From contig JAMPAO010000001.1 of assembly GCA_023667165.1 (NCBI GenBank), positions 35,825-99,824 of the forward strand: 64,000 nucleotides of DNA. Reading direction: 5' to 3'. The notes beneath the pieces are model-generated. The model made no database searches and was not told the DNA's origin. It saw only the letters and a list, made by a program, of their open reading frames with translations. This stretch comes from Ruminococcus sp. Lineage in GTDB: Bacteria; Bacillota; Clostridia; Oscillospirales; Ruminococcaceae. Of the stretch, positions 41,450 to 50,419 are shown one piece after another. Both the position numbers and the translations under genes were made by a program. Numbering within the stretch: the first letter of the stretch is position 1; each line of letters begins with the position of its first letter.

Positions 41450-41754
41450 TGTTTAAACTCTCTCCTAAAAACTGCGGATCAATAGCATATATAAATCCGT
41501 CCCATAGTCATCTCTTGTTCAGAATGCACAAAATAATCACATAGTCTTGAATAAATATATTGATAATCACTGCACATCTGATGTATCTCTAACTATTATA
41601 GCACATTTTCATTTTTATAGGAATAGTATTTTATGAGATTTAACATTTTTATAATAATTATTTTTCAAGATATAAAAATTTATTTTACCCCTTGAAGTAT
41701 TTGAAAAAATATGATACAATGTTATAAACTACTATTTTTAAAGAAGGTGGCAGA
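41450..41754. other. 305-bp AT-rich intergenic region
   Basis: It separates divergent pcrA and the DtxR-type gene. A TATAAT on the minus strand (41600-41595) may serve pcrA though its -35 is poor; the plus-strand promoter is at 41692-41720. No open frame, tRNA or clear RNA structure is seen. Confidence 0.5.
41692..41720 (+). promoter_or_regulatory. Promoter of the DtxR-family gene
   Basis: TTGAAG (41692-41697) and TACAAT (41715-41720) are 17 bp apart. The context CCCCTTGAA is the same as at the diguanylate cyclase promoter. Confidence 0.7.
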
Positions 41755-42138
41755 TTGGCAATTTATGAATCGGGAGAGGATTATCTGGAAACTATCCTCC
41801 TGCTGCACAATAAGACCGGCTTTGTTAGATCTGTGGATATCGCTTCAGAGCTTAACTATTCAAAGCCCAGTATCAGCAGAGCTATGAATATTTTAAAAGA
41901 AAACGGTCTGATAACAGTGGAAAACGGCGGTCAGATCCTGCTTACGGAGGAGGGCAGAAAAAGAGCTGAAGGAGTTTATGAACGTCATGTTATCATTACG
42001 GAGTTTTTTGAAAATGTGCTGGGAGTGGATCATGATATCGCTTCTCATGACGCCTGCAAGATCGAGCATATCATCAGCGAGGAAAGCTACGGCAGACTGA
42101 AAGCCTTTACGGCGGGTTTCAGATCAAACAAAAAATGA
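41755..42138 (+). CDS. DtxR/MntR-family metal-dependent regulator
   Basis: The 127-residue DNA-binding protein has an N-terminal winged helix-turn-helix (SVDIASELNYSKPSISRAMNIL at about 27-48, GLITVENGGQILLTEEG wing) and a metal-binding and dimerisation domain with ERHVIITEFFENVLGVD and HDACKIEHIISEES, whose His and Glu residues are those that bind Mn or Fe in MntR/DtxR. No SH3-like third domain is present, as in MntR. The start is TTG at 41755 with AAGGTGG upstream. The GH5 gene follows 22 nt after its stop; regulation targets are unknown. Confidence 0.9.
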   Translation: MAIYESGEDYLETILLLHNKTGFVRSVDIASELNYSKPSISRAMNILKENGLITVENGGQILLTEEGRKRAEGVYERHVIITEFFENVLGVDHDIASHDACKIEHIISEESYGRLKAFTAGFRSNKK

Positions 42139-42160
42139 AATGCGAAAGGAATTTACCAAG

Positions 42161-43357
42161 ATGAAATTCAAAAGAATTTTTAGTCTTTTCACCGCTGCTG
42201 CTGTCATATCGGCAGCCACCGGCTGCGGAAAAACAGCGGAAATCCAACCGGATGAAACATCGGTTCCCGCTGAACAGACATTAGAGCAGACGGCGGATTC
42301 TCCGGACAGTTCGGACGGATTTGTTTCCTCAAAAGCAAGCGAATACGACAAGCTGCGCATTTCCGTTGACGGCAGCAAATTCAAGGTAGACGGAAAGGAG
42401 CTTTGGATAAACGACGTAAATACCCCGTGGCAGAACTGGAACGATTTCGGCGGAAATTTTGAAGAGGAATTCTGGGACAGTCATTTTGAGGAACTTCATA
42501 AGGCGGGAGTAAACGCAACAAGGATATGGGTAAACTGCAACGGTATGAGCATAGTACGCTTGAAAAGCGACGGCACGGTGCAGCAGGTAAAGGATCAGCA
42601 TTGGACGGATCTGGATAAGCTCTTTGAGCTTGCGGAAAAGCATGATATATACGTCATGGCTACCCTGCTCTCCTTTGACCATTTCAAGGACGGCAACGCA
42701 GGCTGCGAGAATTTCCGCGCACTTGTACAGAGCGAGGAAGCTACACAGTCTTACATCGACGAATATGTCGTACCCTTTGTTAAAAGATACGGAGGCAGTC
42801 CCAGTCTGTGGAGCATTGACTTGATGAACGAACCCGACTGGGTAAAAGAAAACGCCGAATGCGGTCAGATAGGCTGGGAGCATCTTTCCAGGTTCTTCGC
42901 CCAATGCTCTGCGGCTATCCATGACAATTCCGACGAGCTTGTAACGGTAGGTCTTGGAATGATAAAATACAATTCCGACAAATACGACGGCAACTATGTT
43001 TCCGACGAATATTTCAAGGAACTGGCGGGCGACAGCGCATACTTGGATTTCTATTCTCCCCACTATTATTTCTGGCAGAATTCATATATGGGTTACCCCT
43101 TTGAGCAGTCCCCCGTATCATTCGGTCTTGACGGCACAAAGCCGGCGGTAATAGGAGAAGCTGCGGTTCTCAGCGAAAGCGGACGAACTGCGGATCAAGA
43201 TTATGAAAATGCATACAGCAACGGCTGGGACGGCGTTATGGCATGGACATCCAACGGCGTTGACGCCTGCGGAAGCCTTGACGATCTTATGCCTGCGGTG
43301 ACTAAAATGAAAGAAACTGCTGTTGACAAAATATTCCCGTTGGGATATGAGGAATAA
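42161..43357 (+). CDS. Lipoprotein glycoside hydrolase, GH5-like
   Basis: This surface-anchored glycosidase probably cuts beta-mannan or beta-glucan. The 398-residue product has a lipoprotein signal ending SAATGC (lipid Cys about 22), an S/T/E-rich linker, then a TIM-barrel with LWSIDLMNEPDW (acid/base Glu224), YSPHYYFW (substrate-binding His/Tyr) and AVIGEAAVL (nucleophile Glu333), the standard GH5 order. The ATG at 42161 has AAAGGA 10 nt upstream. The surroundings suggest breakdown of plant fibre outside, then GH3 inside. Subfamily and substrate cannot be fixed by eye. Confidence 0.88.
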   Translation: MKFKRIFSLFTAAAVISAATGCGKTAEIQPDETSVPAEQTLEQTADSPDSSDGFVSSKASEYDKLRISVDGSKFKVDGKELWINDVNTPWQNWNDFGGNFEEEFWDSHFEELHKAGVNATRIWVNCNGMSIVRLKSDGTVQQVKDQHWTDLDKLFELAEKHDIYVMATLLSFDHFKDGNAGCENFRALVQSEEATQSYIDEYVVPFVKRYGGSPSLWSIDLMNEPDWVKENAECGQIGWEHLSRFFAQCSAAIHDNSDELVTVGLGMIKYNSDKYDGNYVSDEYFKELAGDSAYLDFYSPHYYFWQNSYMGYPFEQSPVSFGLDGTKPAVIGEAAVLSESGRTADQDYENAYSNGWDGVMAWTSNGVDACGSLDDLMPAVTKMKETAVDKIFPLGYEE

Positions 43358-43368
43358 TATTTGACAAA

Positions 43369-43406
43369 TATAAACAGGTGCGTTTCATTTCGGCGCACCT
43401 GTTTAT
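43369..43406. terminator. Bidirectional terminator
   Basis: TAAACAGGTGCG pairs perfectly with CGCACCTGTTTA, between the converging GH5 and flavoprotein genes. Confidence 0.85.
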
Positions 43407-44431
43407 TTCATAAATCCAAATTTCGGCGACAATCGCGCGGTAAACCGCCACTGGCTTTTCATATAGCTGTGCAGCGGTTCAAGGCTCTTTTTATATTCGG
43501 AAAGAACCTTTTTGCTGTCTGTGAAATATTCCGTTACAGCCGACCCAGCCAAATGACCGCTTTCCAAAGCGGAGGATATCCCCTCTCCCATGGGATTTAA
43601 GAAACCCGCCGCTTCTCCCGAAAGCAATATCCTGCCTGAGCCGCATTTTATGGGACATCCTGCCGTGACCTGCGGCATTATCCATTTGTCCTCACGGACT
43701 GTCGTGTAAATCTCAAGGGAATGACGTTTTTTCATATACTCCGTAAAAGTTTCGAAATAATGCTCTGCCCTGCTTACGTCTGTCACCGCCGTTCCGAGCA
43801 AAATATAATCGTCCTTGAAGTTGAGCCATGCGTCATATTGAGATAACTCGGGTTGAAGATATGCATAAAAATAATGCTTGTCGAGATCCGCATTTCCTTT
43901 TATATATTTCTGATATGTATACACATAGCTTTGCGGATATCCCGATATCCTGCGGCTGACCGACCCCGCCGCTCCATCGCAGGCGATAAGATAGGCGGCT
44001 TTTTCGCTGTATTCATTGCCGGATGAGCTAAATACTGCCTTTACGCAGTTTGCTTCCTCTTCAGTCCGTATCACCGAAGTATCGTCCCGCAGCTCCGCTC
44101 CTGCGCAAACAGCTTTCCGTACAAGGAAATCGTCAAAGGAACTGCGCCGGCAATTTATGCCGTTCTGCTCAAAACGATATTCCCTGCCGCCGTCGTCGGT
44201 AAATACCATACCCTTAACAAAAAAAGGTCTGCACATAACAGCTTCGGGAACGCTTTCCCCGAAATAGCTCCCAATAAGCTCAACGGATTTTCTTATAAGC
44301 TGACCCGAACAGGATTTATAACGGGGCAGCTTTGCTTTTTCCGCAATAAGAACCTTAAAGCCTTTATCTGCAAGAATTTTTGCCGCGGCGCAGCCTGCGG
44401 GACCCGCTCCCGCGATTATAACATCATACAT
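43403..44431 (-). CDS. FAD-dependent oxidoreductase (geranylgeranyl-reductase-like)
   Basis: This 342-residue flavoprotein has the N-terminal dinucleotide-binding motif DVIIAGAGPAGCAAAKIL (3-20), RYKSCSGQLIRK, the ACDGAAGSVSRR region and a GEAAGFLNPMGEGISSALESG motif near 275-295 that contacts FAD. The pattern fits the geranylgeranyl reductase / FixC-like group of the p-hydroxybenzoate hydroxylase fold. Its substrate is not known. It lies 11 nt after the stop of the helicase gene, at the 3' end of the long minus-strand gene train. Confidence 0.88.
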   Translation of the reverse strand: MYDVIIAGAGPAGCAAAKILADKGFKVLIAEKAKLPRYKSCSGQLIRKSVELIGSYFGESVPEAVMCRPFFVKGMVFTDDGGREYRFEQNGINCRRSSFDDFLVRKAVCAGAELRDDTSVIRTEEEANCVKAVFSSSGNEYSEKAAYLIACDGAAGSVSRRISGYPQSYVYTYQKYIKGNADLDKHYFYAYLQPELSQYDAWLNFKDDYILLGTAVTDVSRAEHYFETFTEYMKKRHSLEIYTTVREDKWIMPQVTAGCPIKCGSGRILLSGEAAGFLNPMGEGISSALESGHLAGSAVTEYFTDSKKVLSEYKKSLEPLHSYMKSQWRFTARLSPKFGFMK

Positions 44432-44442
44432 AACGTTTCTCC

Positions 44443-46674
44443 TTACGCTTCACCGTTCCAACTCCTTATCCTGCTCTTCATTCCTTCTATATCAAGAATG
44501 CCGTAAGCAAATCCTTTTTTTATAAGCTCCTCGGGAAGATATTCGTCATATTTTTCAAACAGAGGCACTTCATTTGGGTAAACCAGTTCCATAGGATCAA
44601 GAGGCTTTTTTTCCATTTCCGACAGCACTCTGAAAAATTCATCCTTGTCCGCTTTCATCTTAAATTGTATAAAATACGGACGTGATGAGTCCATTCCCTT
44701 TATACCCAAATAAGCTGCGCATTTTATTTTAATAAAACGCTCCATTGCAAGAAAAGCATACGACCCCAACCACGGAAACAGACACCACATATCCCCGCCA
44801 AGACATATAAGAGGCTCGTTTATAAGTCCGGAATTTACCGCTGTGCGTCTTGCAAGCTCCAACCTTGCGGCAGCGTTTTTCATCATATAGGGATAGCTTT
44901 TATCCTCCCGCAGAACCTGCTTCATACGCTCAAGTATCTTTGTATTTATATCCCCGGGGCAATCTCCGAAATATGCAGGCACCTTTCCCTTTACCTGCTC
45001 GCAGTAAACAAGGCGCCGTTTGTGATCTACTTCTTCCACTACCCACACATGACCGGCAAGCGCTATCTTTTCTCCTGCGGGAGGCGGCATTACGATAGTT
45101 CCGAGCTCCTGCGATCCCCAGCGCACGGTATATTCTTCATTTTCCTGAAATACCGCATAAAACTTAAAGGAATTGATTATCCGCTCCCCTGCCATTCCCA
45201 CGATAAGTCCGCCGTTTTCCGTTCGTTGGATATGTTCGGTAGATATAAGATGGCGCAGCATTATCTTAAAGTCATCCTGAGTTATACGGTGAAATATTTT
45301 CAAGGTAAGCACCTTTGAAGCAAGTGCGGCGGGCGACATCTCTCCGCAGGAAGCAAGGGTACTCATAGTTTGATGATACAGTAAGCTGAAAGGCAGCCTG
45401 TCCAGTTTAGGCGGCTCTACCCAACGCTCCTCCATGTAAAGCTGTACAAGAGCAATACCCTGTATTAGTTTCCAAGGAACGGTTTCCGGAAGCATGGCTC
45501 TCGGTTCCGGCATATCCTCTCTTATAACGAACCACATTTCGGGAGGCAGATCGCGTCTGCCTGTGCGTCCCATTCTCTGCAAAAAGGAGGAAACGGTAAA
45601 GGGCGCGTCTATCTGAAAGGCTCGCTCCAATCTGCCTATATCTATGCCAAGCTCCAAAGTAGCGGTAGTAACTGTAGTCATAAAGCATTCATCGTCTTTC
45701 ATGGCTTCCTCGGCAGTTTCTCTGTAGGAAACAGACAGATTTCCGTGATGAATGAGAAATCTGTCCGGCTCATGCTTTGATTCGCAGTACTGCCTTAGCG
45801 TGGTGGTGACCGCTTCGCATTCCTCACGGGAATTGACAAAAACAAGACACTTTTTTCCCCGTGTATGCTCAAAGATATATCCTATGCCGCCGTCGGCATA
45901 TTCGGGAGCTGTATCGGTGGAAATATCCAAAGCGGGCATAGCTGATATTTCCTTATCCTCTCCCGCCTGGGGACCGGAAACATAAAAATGCTCCATTGAC
46001 AGCCGCCATTTTGCGCTTTTTGCGGCTATTTTCGGTATTACGGTGCTTCTGCCCGTACCCCATGAAAGGAAATCTCCCGTACCCTCAAGATCGCCTATGG
46101 TAGCTGACAAGCCTATTCGCCTCGGATTTACTCCCGCAAGGCGCGACAAACGCTCTATCAGACAAACGGTCTGTCCTCCCCTGTCGCCTCTCATTAAAGA
46201 ATGTACCTCGTCTATCACGATAAATCGCAGATCCCCGAACAGCTTGGGGATAATATTGTGCTTTCTCAGAAGCAGCGCTTCCAATGATTCGGGGGTTATC
46301 TGCAATATTCCCGACGGCTTTTTCAGCAGCTTTGCCTTATGCGACTGAGCAACGTCGCCGTGCCAGTGCCACACGGGAATATCCGCCTCGTCGCAAAGAT
46401 AGTTTAATCTTATAAACTGATCGTTTATAAGAGCTTTCAGCGGTCCTATGTATATTGCCCCCACCGATGAGGGCATATTTTCCGAAAAAAGGGTAAGTAT
46501 CGGAAAAAAAGCCGCTTCGGTTTTCCCGGAAGCTGTGGACGCGCTCAGAAGAACATTATCATCGGTATTGAATATTGCATCGGCTGCCGCTGCCTGTATG
46601 GCTCTTAGGGATTCCCAATTATTCCGATAGATAAAATCTCTTATAAATGGGGCGTATCTATTGAAAATATCCAT
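44443..46674 (-). CDS. Lhr-like DEAD/DEAH-box helicase (Shango SngC-like)
   Basis: The 743-residue superfamily 2 helicase has a Q-like segment LRAIQAAAADAI, motif I SASTASGKTEAAF (K51), Ia GPLKALINDQ, II DEVHSLMRGDRG, III LSATIGD, then GIDIGRLERAFQ and QRMGRTGRR (motifs V and VI), followed by a winged-helix region and a C-terminal domain as in Lhr-type helicases. The ATG at 46674 has AAAGGTGAT upstream. It follows the ATPase gene by 96 nt. Helicase, P-loop ATPase and TerB-domain protein together match the phage-defence system Shango; similar ATPase/helicase pairs also occur in BREX (BrxD/BrxH). Confidence 0.88.
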   Translation of the reverse strand: MDIFNRYAPFIRDFIYRNNWESLRAIQAAAADAIFNTDDNVLLSASTASGKTEAAFFPILTLFSENMPSSVGAIYIGPLKALINDQFIRLNYLCDEADIPVWHWHGDVAQSHKAKLLKKPSGILQITPESLEALLLRKHNIIPKLFGDLRFIVIDEVHSLMRGDRGGQTVCLIERLSRLAGVNPRRIGLSATIGDLEGTGDFLSWGTGRSTVIPKIAAKSAKWRLSMEHFYVSGPQAGEDKEISAMPALDISTDTAPEYADGGIGYIFEHTRGKKCLVFVNSREECEAVTTTLRQYCESKHEPDRFLIHHGNLSVSYRETAEEAMKDDECFMTTVTTATLELGIDIGRLERAFQIDAPFTVSSFLQRMGRTGRRDLPPEMWFVIREDMPEPRAMLPETVPWKLIQGIALVQLYMEERWVEPPKLDRLPFSLLYHQTMSTLASCGEMSPAALASKVLTLKIFHRITQDDFKIMLRHLISTEHIQRTENGGLIVGMAGERIINSFKFYAVFQENEEYTVRWGSQELGTIVMPPPAGEKIALAGHVWVVEEVDHKRRLVYCEQVKGKVPAYFGDCPGDINTKILERMKQVLREDKSYPYMMKNAAARLELARRTAVNSGLINEPLICLGGDMWCLFPWLGSYAFLAMERFIKIKCAAYLGIKGMDSSRPYFIQFKMKADKDEFFRVLSEMEKKPLDPMELVYPNEVPLFEKYDEYLPEELIKKGFAYGILDIEGMKSRIRSWNGEA

Positions 46675-46770
46675 ATAAATCACCTTTTTTGGGGAAAATA
46701 TTTGACAGACTGCTTTGCTTATTTTCGGTAATTGTATGCAGCGGCTTTTTCACTGCCCGGATTTTTGCCT

Positions 46771-48102
46771 CTATATATCAAATTCCGCAAATTCTTCTTT
46801 TATCTCACTGTCGTCCTCCGGCTGCGACCTTGCATATTCAAACCTGTCCGAGGACAGCAGCTCGGTAATATTGACCTTTGGATTTTGATAAACGATATTG
46901 AGCAGCTCGATAAAATCTCTTATGACCTCGCGTGGAGTTATGTTAACATCTGCACCTATCCTGCCGAATTCTATCTTGATAAAATTGACCATATCCTCCT
47001 GGGAAATATTGGGAGTATAATCAAAAAGCATCCCGTGAATTTCCGCAAGCTTTTCAATAAGCACCAGCATTTCCTCATAGGTAAGAGCCGACAGCTTTAT
47101 CACGGGAGCCAGCATATCCTTTATGCCGTCGTCCCCTCTTCCGAAGCGCCCCTCCGCAAGACGGGAACGCAGCGCCTCATAGCTGTAAACGCCCCTTCTC
47201 GCGTCCTCAATGCACTGAGGCGTTCCCCCCATGATAATACCGAGGTATTTTGCCTTGCCTTGAAGAGTGTCGTTGTACATGGTAAGTATCTTCTCGTAAT
47301 TATATTGACGGGTAATGCTGTTGGGGATCTTATAAATATTCACAAGCTCGTCTATCAGCACAAGAAAGCCGCTGTAGCCTGCCTGACGGAAGAAAAAGGA
47401 AAACAGTTTGATATACTCGTACCAATCGTCATCGGTGATGATGATATTTACTCCCAGCTCCGCCTTGGCTTCGCTTTTGGTATGATATTCTCCTCTAAAC
47501 CACTTTATTACTCCCGCTTTTATTTCATCGTTCCCGTTTACATAGGAATTATAGTAAAGAGTAAGAAGCCTTGCAAAATCAAATCCGTGTACCATCTCGT
47601 TAAGAGAGCTTATAACGCTGTATATCCTTTTTTCAACCGCGGCGTTAAATTCGGGACTGTCCGCAGACAAGCCGCTCTCAGCCGCCGTTTCCGTTTGAAC
47701 GCTGCTTATCCATCTGTCGAGAATAAGCGAAAGCGCTCCCCCCTCGGGTCTGGTTTTTGTTGACAGATTGCCGATAAGCTCCTTGTAAGTTGCAAGTCCC
47801 TGACCCTTTGTACCCTGCAAGCGTCTTTCGGGAGAAAGATCGGCGTCCGCAGTGACAAAATTCCTGTCCATTACATAATTCCTTACGGTTTGCAGAAGGA
47901 AACTCTTGCCGCTGCCGTATTTTCCGACTATAAAGCGAAAAGTCGCTCCTCCGTCGGATATTATATCAACGTCGTGCAGCAGCGCGTTTATTTCCGTTTC
48001 CCGTCCTACGGTAATATAGGGCAGTCCCACTCTCGGCACAACTCCGCCTTTCAGAGAATTTATAACCGTGGAGGCTATTCTTTTTGGGATCTTCATTTTC
48101 AT
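46771..48102 (-). CDS. P-loop ATPase, BrxD/DUF2791-like (Shango SngB-like)
   Basis: The 443-residue AAA+-like ATPase has Walker A VGKYGSGKSFLL (K66), GLATYKELIGNL, Walker B FLVLIDELVNIY near 240-250, GIIMGGTPQCIEDARRG (sensor region) and RSRLAEGRF (probable arginine finger). These are the hallmarks of the DUF2791/BrxD family found in BREX and in Shango. Its ATG overlaps the stop of the TerB-domain gene (ATGA), so stoichiometric synthesis is likely. A role in phage defence with the flanking genes is inferred from gene content. Confidence 0.88.
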   Translation of the reverse strand: MKMKIPKRIASTVINSLKGGVVPRVGLPYITVGRETEINALLHDVDIISDGGATFRFIVGKYGSGKSFLLQTVRNYVMDRNFVTADADLSPERRLQGTKGQGLATYKELIGNLSTKTRPEGGALSLILDRWISSVQTETAAESGLSADSPEFNAAVEKRIYSVISSLNEMVHGFDFARLLTLYYNSYVNGNDEIKAGVIKWFRGEYHTKSEAKAELGVNIIITDDDWYEYIKLFSFFFRQAGYSGFLVLIDELVNIYKIPNSITRQYNYEKILTMYNDTLQGKAKYLGIIMGGTPQCIEDARRGVYSYEALRSRLAEGRFGRGDDGIKDMLAPVIKLSALTYEEMLVLIEKLAEIHGMLFDYTPNISQEDMVNFIKIEFGRIGADVNITPREVIRDFIELLNIVYQNPKVNITELLSSDRFEYARSQPEDDSEIKEEFAEFDI

Positions 48103-49589
48103 AACATTCCTTTCAGTTCGTTTTCGTAATCCTCTATAATCTCGGGAGCGTCGCCGTTAAAAATGATCACTGTGTCGGCAAAAATATCATACAGTTTTTC
48201 GTTAATTGAATCCGCAAGGAGAGATATCATTGTCTTTTTGGAAAAATCTGACGCTTTTCCGTAAAGCAGACACCTAAGAAATTCCCGTTCATCCTCTGTA
48301 AGTGAAATATCCGATGAAACGGAAGCATTTTCCTCTGCTGCGGCAAATTCGTTTATTTCCGCAGCCTCACTCTCGTCTGTTTCCTCCTCTACAATCAGCT
48401 TGTCCCTTATAATGTCGGCGGAAGTACGTATACCCTCCAGCTTTGAAAGATCAATATCTATCCTTTTCGCATCTTTTTCCGCTTTTCTTTTTTCAAGAAG
48501 CTGTATCTCATTTTTTATAATATCAACTATATATTTCGTATCGACAGGCTGTGCGATATTATTCTTAAACTTATATTCGATGCGCATTATACTGTCAATG
48601 GTTTTTATAAGGTCACCCAGCTTTTTGCTGCCCTTTACGCCCTGCATTGCGGGATAATTGCTGCTGTACCACTTGCCGTCGGTACAGGTTATAATGTTTT
48701 CATCGTCAATGACATATTTATATGACTTATATTTCTTATAATCGTAAAATACCGCCGAATCAAACATATTATATCTGTTTGTTATACTTTTTCCGAAAAT
48801 ACGGTCGCAAAAGCTTTGCTTTCTCGATTTATCGTAATACTGCGACAGATCCGCAAATACAGCGCATACAACAGCTTTTACGTCTTCGGAGTTATTCCTG
48901 TAAAATCTCGAATTTTTAAGCTTGTATGAAGAAAGGGTGCATATCGCTTCAAATATTTCCTCCTCGGAATATTTTTTGAAGTTCTTAAGGACGATAAGCG
49001 ATTTATCGTTTATAACGGCGGACAGGCCTTGCAGATAGTTTTTATCCAAATTATAGTACACGACAAAATCAAAAAGCCATCTTTGCACATAGGGATATAC
49101 GTGCAGATCTATAAAACCGTAAACATCTCCGAAATTTTTCAGGGCGGCATACCCCTGCTCCTTGTTTTTTACGCCTATGAGATGAAGAAGCTCATAAATG
49201 TAAACAAAAGCATAGGACATTGAGGTTTTGCGGATATCTCCCTTTCTCACCCTGCTTCGCCAGGAGAAATACCATCTGAGCTGACTTGTGTTCATTTGGC
49301 TGTAGGTAGGATAATAACAGGAAAAAAAGACTTCATGATCGTAATCGTCCTCGTATTTTTCCATATATTTCATCTGTTTATAAAAAATATACGGCTCAGA
49401 GGAATAATATGTGCTCTTTGAATAAGCGAGCTTTTTCATCTGTTCTATCTCGGGCGGAACATAGCTGTCCATCTGTGAAGCGGGTTTTATTATGGGTTGA
49501 TCCTCGTAGACCTTGGAAGAAAAATTTTTGCTTGTTTTCAGCTTTTCATCCGAAAGAATCTGTCTGATAAGATCTTTGATATCGGGCAT
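48099..49589 (-). CDS. TerB N/C-domain protein (Shango SngA-like)
   Basis: This 496-residue protein starts with a low-complexity segment, followed by a TerB-N region with SQMNTSQLRWYFSWRSRVRKGD and SYAFVYIYELLHLIGV, a long helical middle part, and a TerB-C-like end (LTEDEREFLRCLLYG). These regions are linked to tellurite resistance and phage inhibition in other proteins. The SD is GGGAGGTGA. It is the first of three overlapping or close genes (TerB, ATPase, helicase) in the order reported for Shango. A methyltransferase gene lies 29 nt upstream with no promoter between. Confidence 0.85.
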   Translation of the reverse strand: MPDIKDLIRQILSDEKLKTSKNFSSKVYEDQPIIKPASQMDSYVPPEIEQMKKLAYSKSTYYSSEPYIFYKQMKYMEKYEDDYDHEVFFSCYYPTYSQMNTSQLRWYFSWRSRVRKGDIRKTSMSYAFVYIYELLHLIGVKNKEQGYAALKNFGDVYGFIDLHVYPYVQRWLFDFVVYYNLDKNYLQGLSAVINDKSLIVLKNFKKYSEEEIFEAICTLSSYKLKNSRFYRNNSEDVKAVVCAVFADLSQYYDKSRKQSFCDRIFGKSITNRYNMFDSAVFYDYKKYKSYKYVIDDENIITCTDGKWYSSNYPAMQGVKGSKKLGDLIKTIDSIMRIEYKFKNNIAQPVDTKYIVDIIKNEIQLLEKRKAEKDAKRIDIDLSKLEGIRTSADIIRDKLIVEEETDESEAAEINEFAAAEENASVSSDISLTEDEREFLRCLLYGKASDFSKKTMISLLADSINEKLYDIFADTVIIFNGDAPEIIEDYENELKGML

Positions 49590-49618
49590 TTATTTCACCT
49601 CCCGGAGTAATGTTGCCG

Positions 49619-50407
49619 TTATATTTTTTCAAGGACCGTAACGGCGCAGTAATGCAGAACGTCAAATTTTTCCTGCACATTTTCTTCAAGCATTTTCATA
49701 TGCTCCTCTTCGAAACGTTCAACCGTATTTTCATCAAGGGACGCACCTATCCCCCTGCATGCCTTTATCCTGCCGTTCCAGCTCTCGCGGGTAAAAGGCA
49801 CGTTCACATCGAAAACAACGCTTTCGCATTTCTTGAAATATTTAAGGTATTCATCGTCAATAAATATTTCGTGGCGCTTATCCCCGTGACCGCTCCAATC
49901 GGGATTGTACTTTAAGATAAGCTCCTCTGTCTTTCCTGCCGTATCGTCCTCAAAGGGAAGCCAGCCCATATACATAAACGCCGCTTTGCCCGTATCTGTC
50001 AGAACCTTTGCAGCCAACGGAGCAAACACCTCCGGCTTAAAATAAAAATAGCACTGACAGGCGGTGATAAGGTCAAAGCTCTTTTCGGGAAAGGATATCT
50101 TCTCGGCTGAGGCAACGATATATTGAATGTCCATTCCTTTTTCGGCGGATAATTTTTTCGCCGCGTTTATCTGATTTTCGGAAATGTCCGCAGCAGTGAA
50201 TCTTGCGCCGTATTTATACATATATCTCGGTATAACGCCAGTTCCCGTGCCTATATCCAGCACCCGCTGTCCCTCGGTGCAAAGTCCCATTTGATGGAGC
50301 CTTGCATAAAACTCCTCGGGATATATGTCACGGTATTTGGCGTAATCCTCGGAGGTCTTTCCCCAATCAAAGCCTTTTCCGTTATCGAACCGACTGTCAT
50401 TGATCAT
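49619..50407 (-). CDS. Class I SAM-dependent methyltransferase
   Basis: The 262-residue methyltransferase has motif I VLDIGTGTGVIPRYMY at about 49-64, motif II FTAADISENQI, motif III ITACQCYFYF and motif IV AAFMYMGWLP. Its substrate is unknown. The ATG at 50407 is at a good distance from AAAGGAGA; the ATG two codons earlier is too close. It sits between purD (12 nt upstream) and the Shango-like operon (29 nt downstream), so it could belong to either unit. Confidence 0.85.
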   Translation of the reverse strand: MINDSRFDNGKGFDWGKTSEDYAKYRDIYPEEFYARLHQMGLCTEGQRVLDIGTGTGVIPRYMYKYGARFTAADISENQINAAKKLSAEKGMDIQYIVASAEKISFPEKSFDLITACQCYFYFKPEVFAPLAAKVLTDTGKAAFMYMGWLPFEDDTAGKTEELILKYNPDWSGHGDKRHEIFIDDEYLKYFKKCESVVFDVNVPFTRESWNGRIKACRGIGASLDENTVERFEEEHMKMLEENVQEKFDVLHYCAVTVLEKI

Positions 50408-50419
50408 TTTCATTCTCCT

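Noticed and set aside
46732..47763. 343-codon plus-strand open frame
   Set aside because: It is antisense to the P-loop ATPase, which has Walker A and B motifs in the right order.
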